Origin: Diphasiastrum complanatum
Lineage: Eukaryota; Streptophyta; Lycopodiopsida; Lycopodiales; Lycopodiaceae
Reading direction: 5' to 3'
Length of the DNA stretch: 64,000 nt
Assembly (NCBI GenBank): GCA_029204225.1
Contig: CM055099.1
Span: 59,479,010-59,543,009, forward strand
Position 1 is the first letter of the stretch, and each line of letters begins with the position of its first letter. Of the stretch, positions 48,801 to 60,501 are shown one piece after another. The translations under genes were made by a program, and so were the position numbers. The notes under the pieces were generated by a model. That model was given only the letters and a program-made list of their open reading frames with translations, was not told where the DNA came from and searched no databases.

Positions 48801-50019
48801 TTCAATGCACAAAGCACTCCTTTGAACAACAACGAATGCTTTCAAAATAAATCACCAAGATTTGAAACTATCTCACAAATTCTCTTCTAGCACTTATCCA
48901 AGCAAATCAACACATAGAATCATGGAATCTTGATCAACCTATGATCTATCCTCAATATAATGACTTTTGCCACTTCCTAAGATTGAAACACACTCAAATG
49001 AAGTCCAGCAACCTCACTATCTAGAGATCCAATCAAAATTAGGGTTTTGACAAAATCACAAAAAATTGACTATTCCAAATCTACATGCAAATGCTGAAAA
49101 TTTGATATGCAATCTATAAGCCACCACTTAGGCTGAACCAATGATCCAAAAATCGGCCAAATCCAGCATGTGAATTCAAAAAAACGGAATTGAACAAGTA
49201 TATTGACCTATTTAGTGTTTTGATCTACAAAAAATCCAATCTACAAAAGCAAAAAATCCGATTTTGGTGTAGAATCCTCTCTAGCATGCTCTAGACTTGA
49301 TATCTTCACCAAATCATTGATAGATCTGATTTCCTCATTCATAACCTGAAACACAAGCTCTGATACCATGTGAAAGATTTCAGATCCTTAAGATCCAATC
49401 TACTTGAATGATCTTTGGTTAGAAAGAGAAATACACTACCAATTTCACCAATGTAGAAAAATCAGCATCTACACACAATTTGAGATGCAAACACTAATAG
49501 AACTTGATCAAAGTTGAATGAAATGATTATGTACTGTTGCTGTCCGTACAAAACCAGCAAGCTACTGTATTTCACACGTGTGGATCCAAAAATAGCAAAT
49601 ATAGATCATTCTACACATAGAATTGCAAGCAATCACCAAGATAGTGCACCAATGGATAGTAGAACCCAAGAGAACCATGTATAAGCATGAAATGAGATAG
49701 AGAAGAGAGAAGATGCATCTCTCCACGAGTTACATCCTTTTATAGAGTTTCCAAACCCTATTTGGCCACTTGGCTTTCCCTCCAAAATGTAAAACCTACT
49801 AATTTTTGGGTCTAGATTCAATGTACCCAAAGTTCAAATTTGAATCTCTCTCAAACTCGACTACCAACTTTCCCACATTTTCCAAAAGTGTTTATTGAAT
49901 TTATTTTAAACTAACATAACTTCAAAAAGTTTATCTCTAAGTCTAAAATGAGTTTTGGCCTCAATATGCCAAATATGGAAATATTGCAAAATGTGATGAA
50001 ACTAGTTGAATCTTTCACA
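45878..50019 (-). mobile_element. Copia element C, 5' half, interrupted by B
   Basis: Read from right to left: LTR (49369-50019), primer site (49357-49368), leader, then gag from 48767 (SNYSLWKVRMESLLEMND, zinc knuckle FYCGIKGHFASEC). Protease (WWIESGASSH near 47860), integrase (VWHKRMGHLN near 47460, RGDNGGEY near 47070, MAERKYRTLCES near 46970) and the first part of RT (46065 and leftwards) follow. Element B cuts it at 45877/39728. It is older than A and B, belongs to the same subfamily as D, and has several breaks. Confidence 0.92.
49369..50019 (-). repeat. 5' LTR of element C, 651 bp
   Basis: On the plus strand it runs from TGTGAAAGATTTCAG to GAATCTTTCACA, so it has TG...CA ends on both strands. 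The next five bases, CTTAT (50020-50024), are the likely target duplication, but the partner is lost. A TATA-like CTATAAAAGG lies near 49740 on the minus strand, and a G-box core (TCACACGTGTGG) is at 49572-49583. The LTR piece of D and the LTR of E are relatives. Confidence 0.85.
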
Positions 50020-51250
50020 CTTATATTGAATGAAGATCTGAATATGAGGAGCAACTCGAGTTTGCCCCTATTTATAGTAGAGAGCCTTGGCCTCAAAATC
50101 CTATTGGCCCATTTCTACCTCCCTAACTATTACTATTCAAATTTAAAAAAGAGTGGAAACCCATTCAAAAATTGGAGGAAAACAATTTGAATTTGAATTT
50201 GAACCAATTTTAGCGGGAGACCCAACTTTATTCATTAACTTGACATTTAGGCCATGGGTTGGAGGTTGATGGTGAAGGGGCCTGGAAAAAAGAAAAAGCC
50301 TCCATGCCCACATATCTCAAGTCATGACACAATTGAACTAAGAAAATGTGCTTAATAAAAGTTTACAAAACAACATAACTCGACTCAAGACATGGACATA
50401 AAGTGGAAGTTTGTATAATTCAAGGTGTGCAATTTGTATTTGCTTGATGATACTCCAAGTCAAATATTAATGGATCTGGTGGGAGTCACTGAATGACAAT
50501 CTACGCTAGGACTCCGAAGTCCAATAATTTGGTGCTGTGAATTGTTCTACTTAAACTAGTATGGTTGTACGCAAATTCCTCTCAATTATCTCTACCGAGC
50601 TAATAAGCTATAGATTTAAATTTCTACAAATATGAATAATTCAATAAGTTCGACTTTGAATTTTGGACTCTTCTACATGTAGTCTCTAAAATTGGGACAA
50701 GTTACCATAATATTTACTAGACTTATTCACTTAAGTTTGTTAGCTTTGTCACTATAGTAGTTAGCTATTGTGAGGATTTGCTAGAAGTTGAGATTTCCAT
50801 AGCACGTGAGTTTGAGCATGAAAATTAGTTTTTTTGTATTCTTTTTTAATTTTTTTGCTTTTTATCTTTTAATATTATGAATGCTTCTTGAATGTAAACT
50901 TGTACAACAAAGATTCTTGTGACATAAAGGACTTGCTTGAAAGATTCTTTCATGTTCTTGAATGTGCTTAAATCCTGCACATGTTGGCCTTCCTTAAGAA
51001 CTTATGTGTTTGAGGTTGTGTTTGGCGGAGTCTTTGAAACGATAAAACTTTGAACCTCACACTATTGAAAGTAACCTTACTTTGCTCTTTTTTGCAAATC
51101 ATAGAATTTGACAATAGGCTCACCTATTTTTTTGGCATGTTATGAAATCTAAGTCCAACAACTTAGCCTAATGACGTTGTGATAATTTTACATCTGTTTA
51201 ATTAGGCGCAAAGGTCATTGAAAGTCCATTCTCAATAATAAAAGACCACC
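50020..51250. other. Intergenic, no gene seen
   Basis: AT-rich DNA between element C and the pinin gene. The part up to about 50250 may be another eroded LTR (TATTTATAGTAGAG near 50070). The rest shows neither coding pattern nor repeat that I recognise. Confidence 0.5.
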
Positions 51251-51279
51251 TGGTTTGAGATCGAACATCCTCAATATAA

Positions 51280-51470
51280 GGGAGGTTTCAGACTACAGTG
51301 CCTGGCAACATGAATCGGTTAAGCGTCAAATGATGGGGTTGGTCCACTATAATGCCTGGCAACATGAACTGGTGAAGTGTCAAATGATGGGTCCACTAGA
51401 GTGCCTGGCAACACCCGCGAAGTGTCAAATGACGAGGTTGGGGTGAAGTGTCAAATGACGAGGTCGGTCC
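51280..51470. repeat. Short tandem repeat upstream of pinin
   Basis: Three to four imperfect units of about 50-58 bp share TGCCTGGCAACA and GAAGTGTCAAATGA(T/C)G(A/G)GG, with GGTCC between units. The later units are shortened. They end about 150 bp before the telo-boxes of the gene. Confidence 0.8.
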
Positions 51471-51529
51471 TCTGTAGTGTGAAACCACCCTAAGAAATCA
51501 ACTTTTTTTTGGAGCAATTCTTTAAACGA

Positions 51530-52190
51530 CCCCATGGCCAGCACAAGAAAGGACAAATATGTTTGTTTCTCTCTCCATTTAACTCGAGGCGCTTTCCAAA
51601 GCAGACAGTCGGGCACGAAACCCTAAAACCTTATCCAAACCCTAATTGTGAAAGCAGGAAGGGATCGTGAGAGTGAGAGAGAGAGAGAGAAAGACTAGGG
51701 TGGCAGAGCGGGAGCAGGAGCAGAGACGAAGACGAACATAGGAAGGAAAAAAGGAATTTAGAAGTGAAAGCTTTCAAATGATTAATGGTTTTCAAGAATT
51801 TCCAAAGCAAGCTTAGAATCTAGTCCCCAATAGATTTTTGTCTGTTAGTGTGTACTAATGCAATGGTATGAGCTTTCTTTGAATTCAGCATGCCCGCGCT
51901 GAATTGTGTTCTTATTTGAGCGATAGCTTGTAGTTTGGTTGTTTTTTGAGAACTTATCATTTATCTTCTGAGCTTTTACTGGGGAATACTAGTTGAAAGA
52001 CAGTCTAATAGTAAAGATGCATCTGTTGAAGTCAATCATCGATGGATTCATAATGAGCAGTTTCTGTGCAGCTGATGTTCGCAAGAAGTAGATTAGCAAG
52101 ATCTAGTATTTCATAGTACTCGGATCGTAAATGGATCTTCATGCTCACCTGTGCTTAACCTGAGTATTTGCGAGAGTAGAGAGTGTAAGC
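51530..52190 (+). promoter_or_regulatory. Pinin promoter and 5' untranslated region
   Basis: Two telo-box motifs, AAACCCTAAAACC (51618-51630) and AAACCCTAA (51637-51645), are followed by a purine-rich GAGA tract at about 51670-51695. This is a common arrangement near transcription starts of plant genes for RNA-handling proteins. Out-of-frame ATGs lie between 51850 and 52190, and a possible acceptor (TTTCTGTGCAG near 52071) suggests a 5' UTR intron. I did not find a clear TATA box. Confidence 0.5.
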
Positions 52191-55100
52191 ATGGCAACTG
52201 AAACACTGCAGAAGTCTGCAGACGAACTTCGTCGTGAAATTGAGGCTTTAAATCAGCAGCGTCGCGAGGTAATCTCTTCTTTTTCTGCTTCATTTCTCTA
52301 AAAGTTTCTGCCTCAGGTGAAAAACTGTCCTGGTTGGCATTGTAGACTCATGTTTTTACCAAGCACAAAAATGGAAAAGTTCATCAAAATTACTCATCTT
52401 CTGTGACAAGAATGACGCGCATTGTTTGACAGATACAAGGATAGGAGGGGCAAGGGTTTAGTTGAAATCGGATTTCTCAATACTTCGGCAATAAGGGCAC
52501 ACAATACATTTGGCACGTTAATGACAACTAAGGTCCACAAGACGAGGGAATATTCGGATCAAACCGCTAAAAGCCTAAACATGCAAACCTGTGTGCAACG
52601 TGAGAGCTTTGACCTGGGAAAAGAAGGGAATTCTCTTGTCCTAGTTCATGTGAAAACTGCAAGTGGGGGACAACCCTAACCTGGATACATATTCTGCTTG
52701 TATGTCCTCTAGCCGTCCACAAGCTTGGTGTCTGTGTGTATGGCTCCACTACACCACATGGGGTGAAGCAAATGAACAATCGCGTATATGGGCTTGCGGG
52801 AGAATGCCACTTGTTACGCCACTTCTCTCAGATAGCCGACATCCTTTAGAAACCAACATTTTTTTATTATTTCATTGCAAGAAAAACAACTCAACAATGC
52901 TAAATCACTTTTACAAAATAACTGCACAAAATAGATCAGAGAAGTGTTTATCTTGACTCATTTAAAATTGGTCGCCGAAGGGTTTCCCCCTATAAGCTCG
53001 TTAGTCGTAAATGAGGCCGATTCCGATTGTAGAACCCTTTCGATCCACCAAGCTCAAAACATGCTGCCCTGGTCGTAGGACCTCAGCCAGCTGCCCAGCT
53101 TGTTGCCATAAATTATCTATCCTTTGGAAACTGAGTCTTGTGGGGTCGCTGCTACGATGCCATTGTGTGAACTCAGGGCTGACTGCCATCTGACGCAATG
53201 CGGGTCAAATCCAAATCAACTGCTCCAACTCAACAAAGTGGTAGGCAAAGTGTGTGGGTGTCGGCTTCTTAGGATCTAGTAGGTTATATGTCCTGAACAT
53301 GGCAAGGGCCCTATTTTTCTTGGTATAGCAAAAATTTTCTGGAGAAATCATCTACGAAGGTCATAAAGTAATATGTCCCTCCTCTAGATGTAGTTTTGGT
53401 TGGCCCCCGCAAATTTGAATGAACCAGCTCAAGTAGTTGATGGGCTTGGCATCATTGATGGAAACCGCACTACCCTATTGTGCTTGTTTAGCACTTACAT
53501 GCTTTGGTAACCGACATGGCCACAATCTATCAACATCACTCCCTTTGGTTGTGTAAGCATGCTCATTGGGATAATTGTATATAACTTGTACAGGCCATCT
53601 TCTTGCAACCCCTTGGCTGCTACCTTCATATCATAGTTGCACAGGAATGCGATTCTGGGCAGAAACGTTCCCAGACACGCGTTTCTCAGAAATGCGATTC
53701 TGATTCCAGAATCGTGCCAAAAAAGAAAACAGAATCTATATATTTTTTGCCCTAAAATTGCCCTAAATTGGACCTAAACCATTCTGTAACAACAATTGGA
53801 AAACCTATACAGACGCAATGCCCTTGATCAGAGCTTTAATTTGATACCCATATGGCCCACAAAAAAAAAAATGTTTCTCGGAAACGCTCCCCCAAAGTAG
53901 AAACGCAATTCAGCAACGCGTTTCTGACCGTGTTTCTGAACTCATTTCTACTATGCTTCATATTATCATCCTTGTCTTTGACAAGACAATTTTACTTATC
54001 AAATTCAACTTCATATTTTGCTTGGTAATAGCACCAACCGAAAGGAGGTTCCTGGCAAGCCTTGACGAATGAAGAACATTCATGATCACATTTATCTCTC
54101 CCGATGAAAGCTTGATTGAAACTCTGCACTTGCCCTTGACTTTGTGTGTAGAATTGTCACTCAAGCACACCTCCTGTCCATCATTTAATTCTTCGAAGGA
54201 ACTGAACTAATTCTTGTGAGGAGTAATGTGCTTTGAAGCACCAAAGTCAAATGTACTAACCACCTTAGGCGGTTTATGTAGCCAATGTAGAAGTGAAAAG
54301 CTCAATTTGCTATGTCATCCTTCTCCACTTGATGAGTATTTCTCAACTTCTAATCATGAATCTATCACACATTATGGCTGTCCTAGCCCTTGTCTAAGAT
54401 CCACTTGGCCAACCTTTACAAGATCTCCCCACAAACTTGTGCCTTAATTCTTCACAATCTGCTTTGTACAACTTCAAAAAAATGCTCAGAATCTACTTTG
54501 TTTGCTATGGCTGTCATCCTCATAATGATAGTTCTCCACCAAAACCAACCACATTTTGGAAATATTTGTATTCAAAGTAGGTCGCCCACTTTCAAGATTG
54601 AGGTGCTTATTGAAGGATTTGATCAGGCTCCAATACCATGTTGAAACCTGTAGATCATCCTATCTAACATCATAACTATGATAGATGACAGTAAGGACGT
54701 TAAGTACATAACAGAAATCATTCAGATACATCGAGAGTCAAGAGAGCTAGCAAACACGAGAAAGCTCAAGCTCCTTGACCAAGAGATGTGTTCGAACAAG
54801 TGAATAAGCAATTAGTGGGGGGGTGCCCTTGAGTCTAGACAACTTCAATTCATAAAAATTGCTAGTAATCATATTAGATTCTCAACTATGCTTCTCAATG
54901 TCTACACAAAATTTCAGGATATAAACCCTATCTTTATGTAGATTTAGATAGTAGACACATCCTACTAGCATCTAGATAGATGACTTGAATTGGAAGATTA
55001 AGTGATAAAACTTTGAACTGGACATGGTGAAGAAAGAGAATGGGAAGATGGTTGGAGTGCTTGCATACAAAGATTACCCTACTAGATGCTTTTGAGAGAA

Positions 55101-58100
55101 GAAAAGATAAATTGAGCTAACAGATAGTATAGAGAGACTGGCAAAGCAGTAGGGGGTGAGACAAGTTGTTTGAATAAAAGTGTGTTTGAGTGAAACTGTG
55201 CAAAATCAGTTTATTGGACATTAATTAACCCAAAGAAAGAGGTCTTGGAATCGGAGAAAAGATATATTGAGCTTAAAGATAGTACAAAGAAACTGGCAAA
55301 GCAGTAGGGGTCGAGACAAGTTGTTTGAGTAAAGATGTGGGTGAGTGGAAATGTGCAAAATCAGCATGATGGACATCAATCAACCCATAAAAAGAGCTTT
55401 AGGGACCAAGAGATTTCCATTACATTATTAGCTTTTTTTTTGCATGTAGAAATAGGAAGTGCTATAGCAGTAAGGCTAGTTAATTTCAATCTCTTACATT
55501 CAATTGTTGCCCATATTTGCTTGAGGCTTTGGACTCCCTCATTTATATGTCGTAACTCGTTAAGAAAATCACAAAAATGACAAGATATTACAAAAAAGAT
55601 GAAGATATACACTCATAGTTTCCCATTCTAAAATGGAACACATTGTGAAACAACGTTTTGTTTCGGAATGTGAGTTGAGTTTTTTTTTTAAACCATTTTT
55701 TAGATTTTTTTTGTAAAAGTTTGAAAAATTAGTTAAAAATAGAAAATGACATTGGGTTGCAGCCTGCCTTGAAGAGGCTCTTTAGACATAAAAAAGCCAT
55801 TTAGAGATTGTATTTGATGGGGCTCAATTATTGTAGCATTCAAAAGAATATTGAGTTAAAGACTATTGAAACATGGGATTTTTTCCAAAAAAGTATTGAA
55901 TACTGATGCAGAAAATTCCCTTCCCCAAAGGAGAGTAACATATTCATCTCCCTGAATGATGGTATCGTGGCCTTATCCAAGTACTTCGAATAAATTTGAG
56001 TGGAAAGAGGTTAAATTTTGCCTTTTCAAAGAGGGGGATAATGAGTCTATGAGTTAGTTATGAAACTACCAAAATAATAGGTTTCTAGGATAGATTATGG
56101 TTGAGGAACTTGCTCAAACAACAATTATGAGCTTTCTAGTCCTATATGAGGAGTAAAGAGATTGCTTTGTGAACTAGTCAATTTTAGTTGGGATCATGAT
56201 TTTCTTTCTAAAAACAAGAGGAATCAGGTCAGAATCAGATCTCACTGAATTCAGTTTATTTTTCTTATGATTTCACAAGTCTGATCTGTACCTATCAGAT
56301 GACTGTTGGCTTATTTGATGAACAATTGCTGTTGGCCGATCAGTGAAGTTTCATGTTTTGCAAGGAATCTACTCAGATTCAGGCGACTAAGTTTGAAGTA
56401 GCCGTTTATTTTTTTACTAAGAATGGAATCAGTAAGACTGTTAGTCTGACATGTTTCCAACGTTGTGCTTTTGCATCTAGGCAGATCTCTTTAGTTGTCA
56501 GAAGTGTCGTTGAATCATATGACTTGTTACGATGGTTATGTAGCTTACTGTTTTGGTTCCTGACTTACAGATTACTGAGCGTCTGCGCGATCCAAGGGGA
56601 CTTCGAAAAGGTGGTCCTGTTGGTCCTAATGCTCGAAACATCGGTACAGGATTTTCACGTCCAACTGGACGTGGTATGCCTCAGCGAGGTCTAGTTCGAC
56701 GAGTATGTCAAATCTAATGTAGTCAAGATGCTCAAAAGGCAGTTCATGATTCTGTTTGCCTTTATCTTTTGATGAATTTAGAGGATGATAAGGTTTGGTT
56801 TCTCTTTTGGATGGTTTTCTGTTGTTATCTTCATCCTACCAGGGCACCGACAGAGTTTACTGTAGGACTCACTGCTTTTTTTATATGATAAATACTTTTT
56901 TGCGTCCTTTTGTAGGGTGAGCAATTTGATTTTGAAGAACAGCCATTGACAAAGAAGAGGCTTCTGTCAGCTGTCGTGAAGGTGGGCTCCTGATCTAGGA
57001 TTTTTGGTGCCTATGCTATATGGGATACTGGAATAGATTATACGGGCGTTATGAGTGAGTTATTTTTGAAAGCAAAGATGCTGAAAGGGGAATTAATCAA
57101 TTTTTAAATTTTTGTTGAGTGCCTTTTAATCAACAGAGTGCACATTAAAATAGGGACTTTATGTACAAGTATGAGCTTATAATGACAACGGGATACAACT
57201 CAAAGCAAATTGACAAGGAGATCCAGAAATTGATTGCAAGGTGTGTGTTTTTCATAGAAACAGAATCTTTGTTGATGTTTAATGGAACCGTTCATCATAA
57301 TTTAAGGGTATCATGTGCAGTATAGAATCTACAACTGAGTTGTATCTTTGCATGAGGTTTTCTAACCTAGGATTGCAGTATGTTGGCTACCCCCCTTATT
57401 TTATCAACTTATCAGTAGTCTAATATGCAGTCCATGGCTCGATATATTTCTGTCAAGTACAGTGACATAGTCGTCTTTTGATGATTTAACATTGAAAATG
57501 CATCGTATAATGAGTGTCTGATACTCTTGAAGATTCTCAGTGTCCAAGAGTAATGCTTATTTAGTGAATCTTCTGTGTCCATGTCATGATTGTGTACAAA
57601 TACTAAGTGTACGTAAAGGTCCCCAAATCATTAATGATGATGTTTATAGTGTGGGGGGCGCATGGTCAATAGTGTCATACTTAATGTACTAGACCTAACG
57701 ATAGGTCTCAAGGTGCTATTAAATAGGCCTATTGTGGTTGCGGCCCATAGGATGGTGGTGCTACCCCCTAGGTTGGTGAAGAATCGTATACTCATAAAGA
57801 TCCCTACCTGCAAGCTGATGTTCTAGAAGGTTCCAAGATAGGGGGTCTGAATCTGCTGTAAGCATATGTAGTGCAGATAATCAAGAGACCAAGAGAATCT
57901 CGCTTGAGGTTCTGTGGGACAGGTCAGCATGTGGAATGGTGCCTACCCCCTAACCACGAAAGTACGATGATGTACTTGTTTTTTGGTTGGATCAATAGTA
58001 AATGTTCATATATGTAATGATTCTTATGCAATCATGTGGTGTAGTAATGTGATCGTCATTTACTTGTTTGTCCATGTTGGCATCACGTGCTCCATGACCT

Positions 58101-60501
58101 TTGAGTATGTTCTTGTTGGGTATTGCTCATTCATATAGCTCCATGGAGAAACTTGACATTCATGAATTGATTGCTGATTTATCTCACACACATGAAGCGG
58201 TTTTCATTTGTTAAATTTATGGCTGAGAAGTTTGCATTTTGTGGTTCATCACTTTACTAGTTGTCGTGGCAAGAAACTGATTTAGTGCACATTGTTATTT
58301 GTATTATCTGGTAAGTGAATCCACGTTCATGCCCAATTGAGGGTTTGTTGTTTTCATTGATTGATGAGAAATTCATATTATTCACTTCTAAAAGAGTCAT
58401 TCATGTTTATTTGACTGTGGGCCTTTACAAATCATGGTACATGCAGGTCCATGGCACAGAAGAAGGTGCTGAGCCACAAGAAACAAAAGATGAACAAACT
58501 CAAGAAAATAATGTAGAAAACTCACAAGATCGTCAAGAGGATCAGAGGCCTAAATCACAGCATAATCTGGATGATGGGAGAAGAGACCGTAAAGGAGATG
58601 GAATTCTGAGCGTAAGTATAGGCTCTATGTACTTTTTAATCTGAAGTTTCTTTTGTAGCTTTGTGCTTGAGGGGAAATTTCACTCTGCCTTATTGGTCAA
58701 TATGTGGAGACTTGAAGATTGCTATTGAGCAGCTGATTTTCAGAGACCGTAAAGGAGATGGAATTCTGAGCGTAAGTATAGGCTCTATGTACTTTTTAAT
58801 CTGAAGTTTCTTTTGTAGCTTTGTGCTTGAGGGGAAATTTCACTCTGCCTTATTGGTCAATATGTGGAGACTTGAAGATTGCTATTGAGCAGCTGATTTT
58901 CAGAGCTATGTATGCTGCTGTTTCATTGTGTTATTGATTTATGTCTTGTCACATCATCAACATCCAGTTTCTGTTCATCTGATGATATTGGGTTGAAAGA
59001 TACTCTTAATAAGTATGACACTATGTTATCTAGATTATCTTTTCAGAAAAAAACAGAAAAAGCTGTTAGGCAAGCTGCTGTGGCTCATAGACATGATCTG
59101 TTGATGTCGTAAGTTCATTCTTGATTAGAGATTACCGGACTCAGCAAGCTCTGTTTTACTTGGATATAGTTCATGATATTTTCAAATCTGAGCTGCAAAT
59201 CTCAATCTGAATAACTGTTACTCTTCTGTAGATTGTAAGTTTGAACACTAAATATCTTATTCAATCAAAAAGAGTTCCTTAAGTTTTTGTTGTCCAGTGT
59301 TCAAGTAACTTTTCACTTTGATTGAAATTGAACTGTATTGCAAACTAGGTATCTCTGTCTCCATCCCGTTTTTCTAAAGTCAATGACATGTTCTATGCAT
59401 CAGAGCCGTTTGGTTTTTGTCCATTGAAATAATGGACTATATACTGTTCGTTGCAGAAAGAAGATTTTCTACGTGTCTTTCTCTGAGTCCTGGAAGATTG
59501 TAGTTAATATACTTGTCACTATTGCAGTTATATGTATCATGTCAAGTCCTTTGTTGATTTTTACCATGCTAGAAGACAGAATTGGTTCATCACAATCCTG
59601 ATTTTACTCATTTGCAACTGGCTTGATGGAAAGCCAACTGGAATTGGAGATAAGTACATTTTCATGGCATGTGCTAGCTCAGTACTATGTAAAGTTTCAA
59701 TTAGGTGTACCAGGTGGGTTTACCTTATAAGTGCCTGCTGTATCCCTTAAAATTCCAAAATTCAAGCCACGCGTATTAAATTGTGTAGACCTGCTTGCAG
59801 CATTAATTTGGAATGTTGTGTCTGTAGCACCAAGAGGCTTTGATAGATGTTAAGTTTGCTCTACTTTAAAAGTCAGACGGAATTTTTCTGTCTATAGCTT
59901 GCTTTATTTGTTAAGCCCTTTCCCTTGCGGCTGTACTCCTCAATATACAGCTATACAAGAAATTTCTTTGGATATTTTCATAGTATTGTTTTCACTGTCG
60001 TTTGGGACTGTGGGTGCAAGTAGTCTTGTTAGCTGTGCTTTTGCAATTTATGTGATCATAATAGCACGAGTGGCTTGTGAGGACAGGACTTTCAAGCTAA
60101 GGAGCCTGTGCCAAGAATTCTTCCAAAGGTAGAAGATCCCAGTCTGGCTAAGAGAAACCGTAGAATGTTTGGAGCACTCTTGGGTACTTTGGAGGTAAGT
60201 GAACCATTGTACTTCACGTTTTTGGTAATGCCTTGTGATCCTTTGGAGTTGGAAGTGTGAAAGTCTTTGTTGAATGAGTTTTGGTGGGATGTGTGAAGTA
60301 TTACTGGGTACATTCTATATGGAAAATGAGGCAGCAACTTACCTGCATTCTTCATCACTGGAAACTTCATGCTACAATTCTGTAGATTCTATTTTCCTAA
60401 ATGTTTTAAGTCACTGTTCTGTTTTTCAGCGATTCAGGAAGGAAGACAGAATGATGTCATCATCTGAGGCTTTTTTGCGCAGATCCGATACATTGCGCAG
60501 G
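52191..60501 (+). CDS. PNN: Pinin-like splicing cofactor, N-terminal half (six exons)
   Basis: Pinin is a nuclear auxiliary factor of the exon junction complex. With RNPS1 (SR45 in plants) and SAP18 it forms the PSAP complex that influences splice-site choice. The coding exons are 52191-52268, 56571-56702, 56916-56981, 58447-58611, 60087-60194 and 60430-60501. All have GT/AG borders in phase 0 and total 207 residues. The start is the first in-frame ATG (MATETLQKSADELRREI). Exons 1-2 carry the family's N-terminal signature, RERLRDPRGLR-like (ITERLRDPRGLRKGG), and exon 3 carries KKRLLSAVVK. Exon 4 is a Gln/Glu/Asp-rich linker. Exons 5-6 open the pinin/SDK/memA domain (RNRRMFGALLGTLERFRKED). The plant homologue is about 420 residues long. 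The coiled-coil part that should follow is not found in the remaining 3.5 kb, so the next intron is long or the gene is cut. The acceptor of exon 5 has a weak pyrimidine tract. Confidence 0.9.
52990..54638 (-). mobile_element. Copia fossil inside pinin intron 1
   Basis: The minus strand has a primer site (reverse complement of GCTCCAATACCA at 54627-54638) and gag-like debris. A gag-pre-integrase stretch (VKGKCRVSIKLSSGEI, then LARNLLSVGAI; 53958-54170) and an integrase-core piece (MTFVDDFSRK near 53345) follow. The LTR should start at 54639 (TGTTGAAACC) and extend right, but its end is unclear. RT and RNase H are missing. It is antisense to the host gene, old, with many breaks. Confidence 0.7.
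55097..55410. repeat. Imperfect tandem repeat in pinin intron 1
   Basis: Two units about 155 bp apart share ATTGAGCT(A/T)A, ACTGGCAAAGCAGTAGGGG, GAGACAAGTTGTTTGA and TGTGCAAAATCAG. They lie to the right of the intronic Copia fossil and may be part of its LTR or of older spacer. Confidence 0.8.
58582..58901. repeat. Perfect 160-bp tandem duplication at exon 4/intron 4
   Basis: Bases 58582-58741 and 58742-58901 are identical as printed. The unit holds the last 30 bases of pinin exon 4, its donor GTAAGT and 130 bases of intron. Its right end reads GATTTTCAG, which behaves as an acceptor-like sequence in front of each following copy. Confidence 0.95.
58744..58771 (+). other. Candidate 28-nt poison exon of pinin
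   Basis: The second copy of the exon 4 end is preceded by GATTTTCAG and followed by GTAAGT, so it has both splice signals. Joined after exon 4 in phase 0 it reads AGA CCG TAA, an immediate stop. Its length is not a multiple of three. Whether it is used cannot be told from sequence. Confidence 0.4.

Noticed and set aside
52422-52956. Open frames in pinin intron 1 as a separate gene
   Set aside because: Overlapping frames on both strands, no domain, and they lie between exon 1 and a Copia fossil. Consistent with intron sequence.
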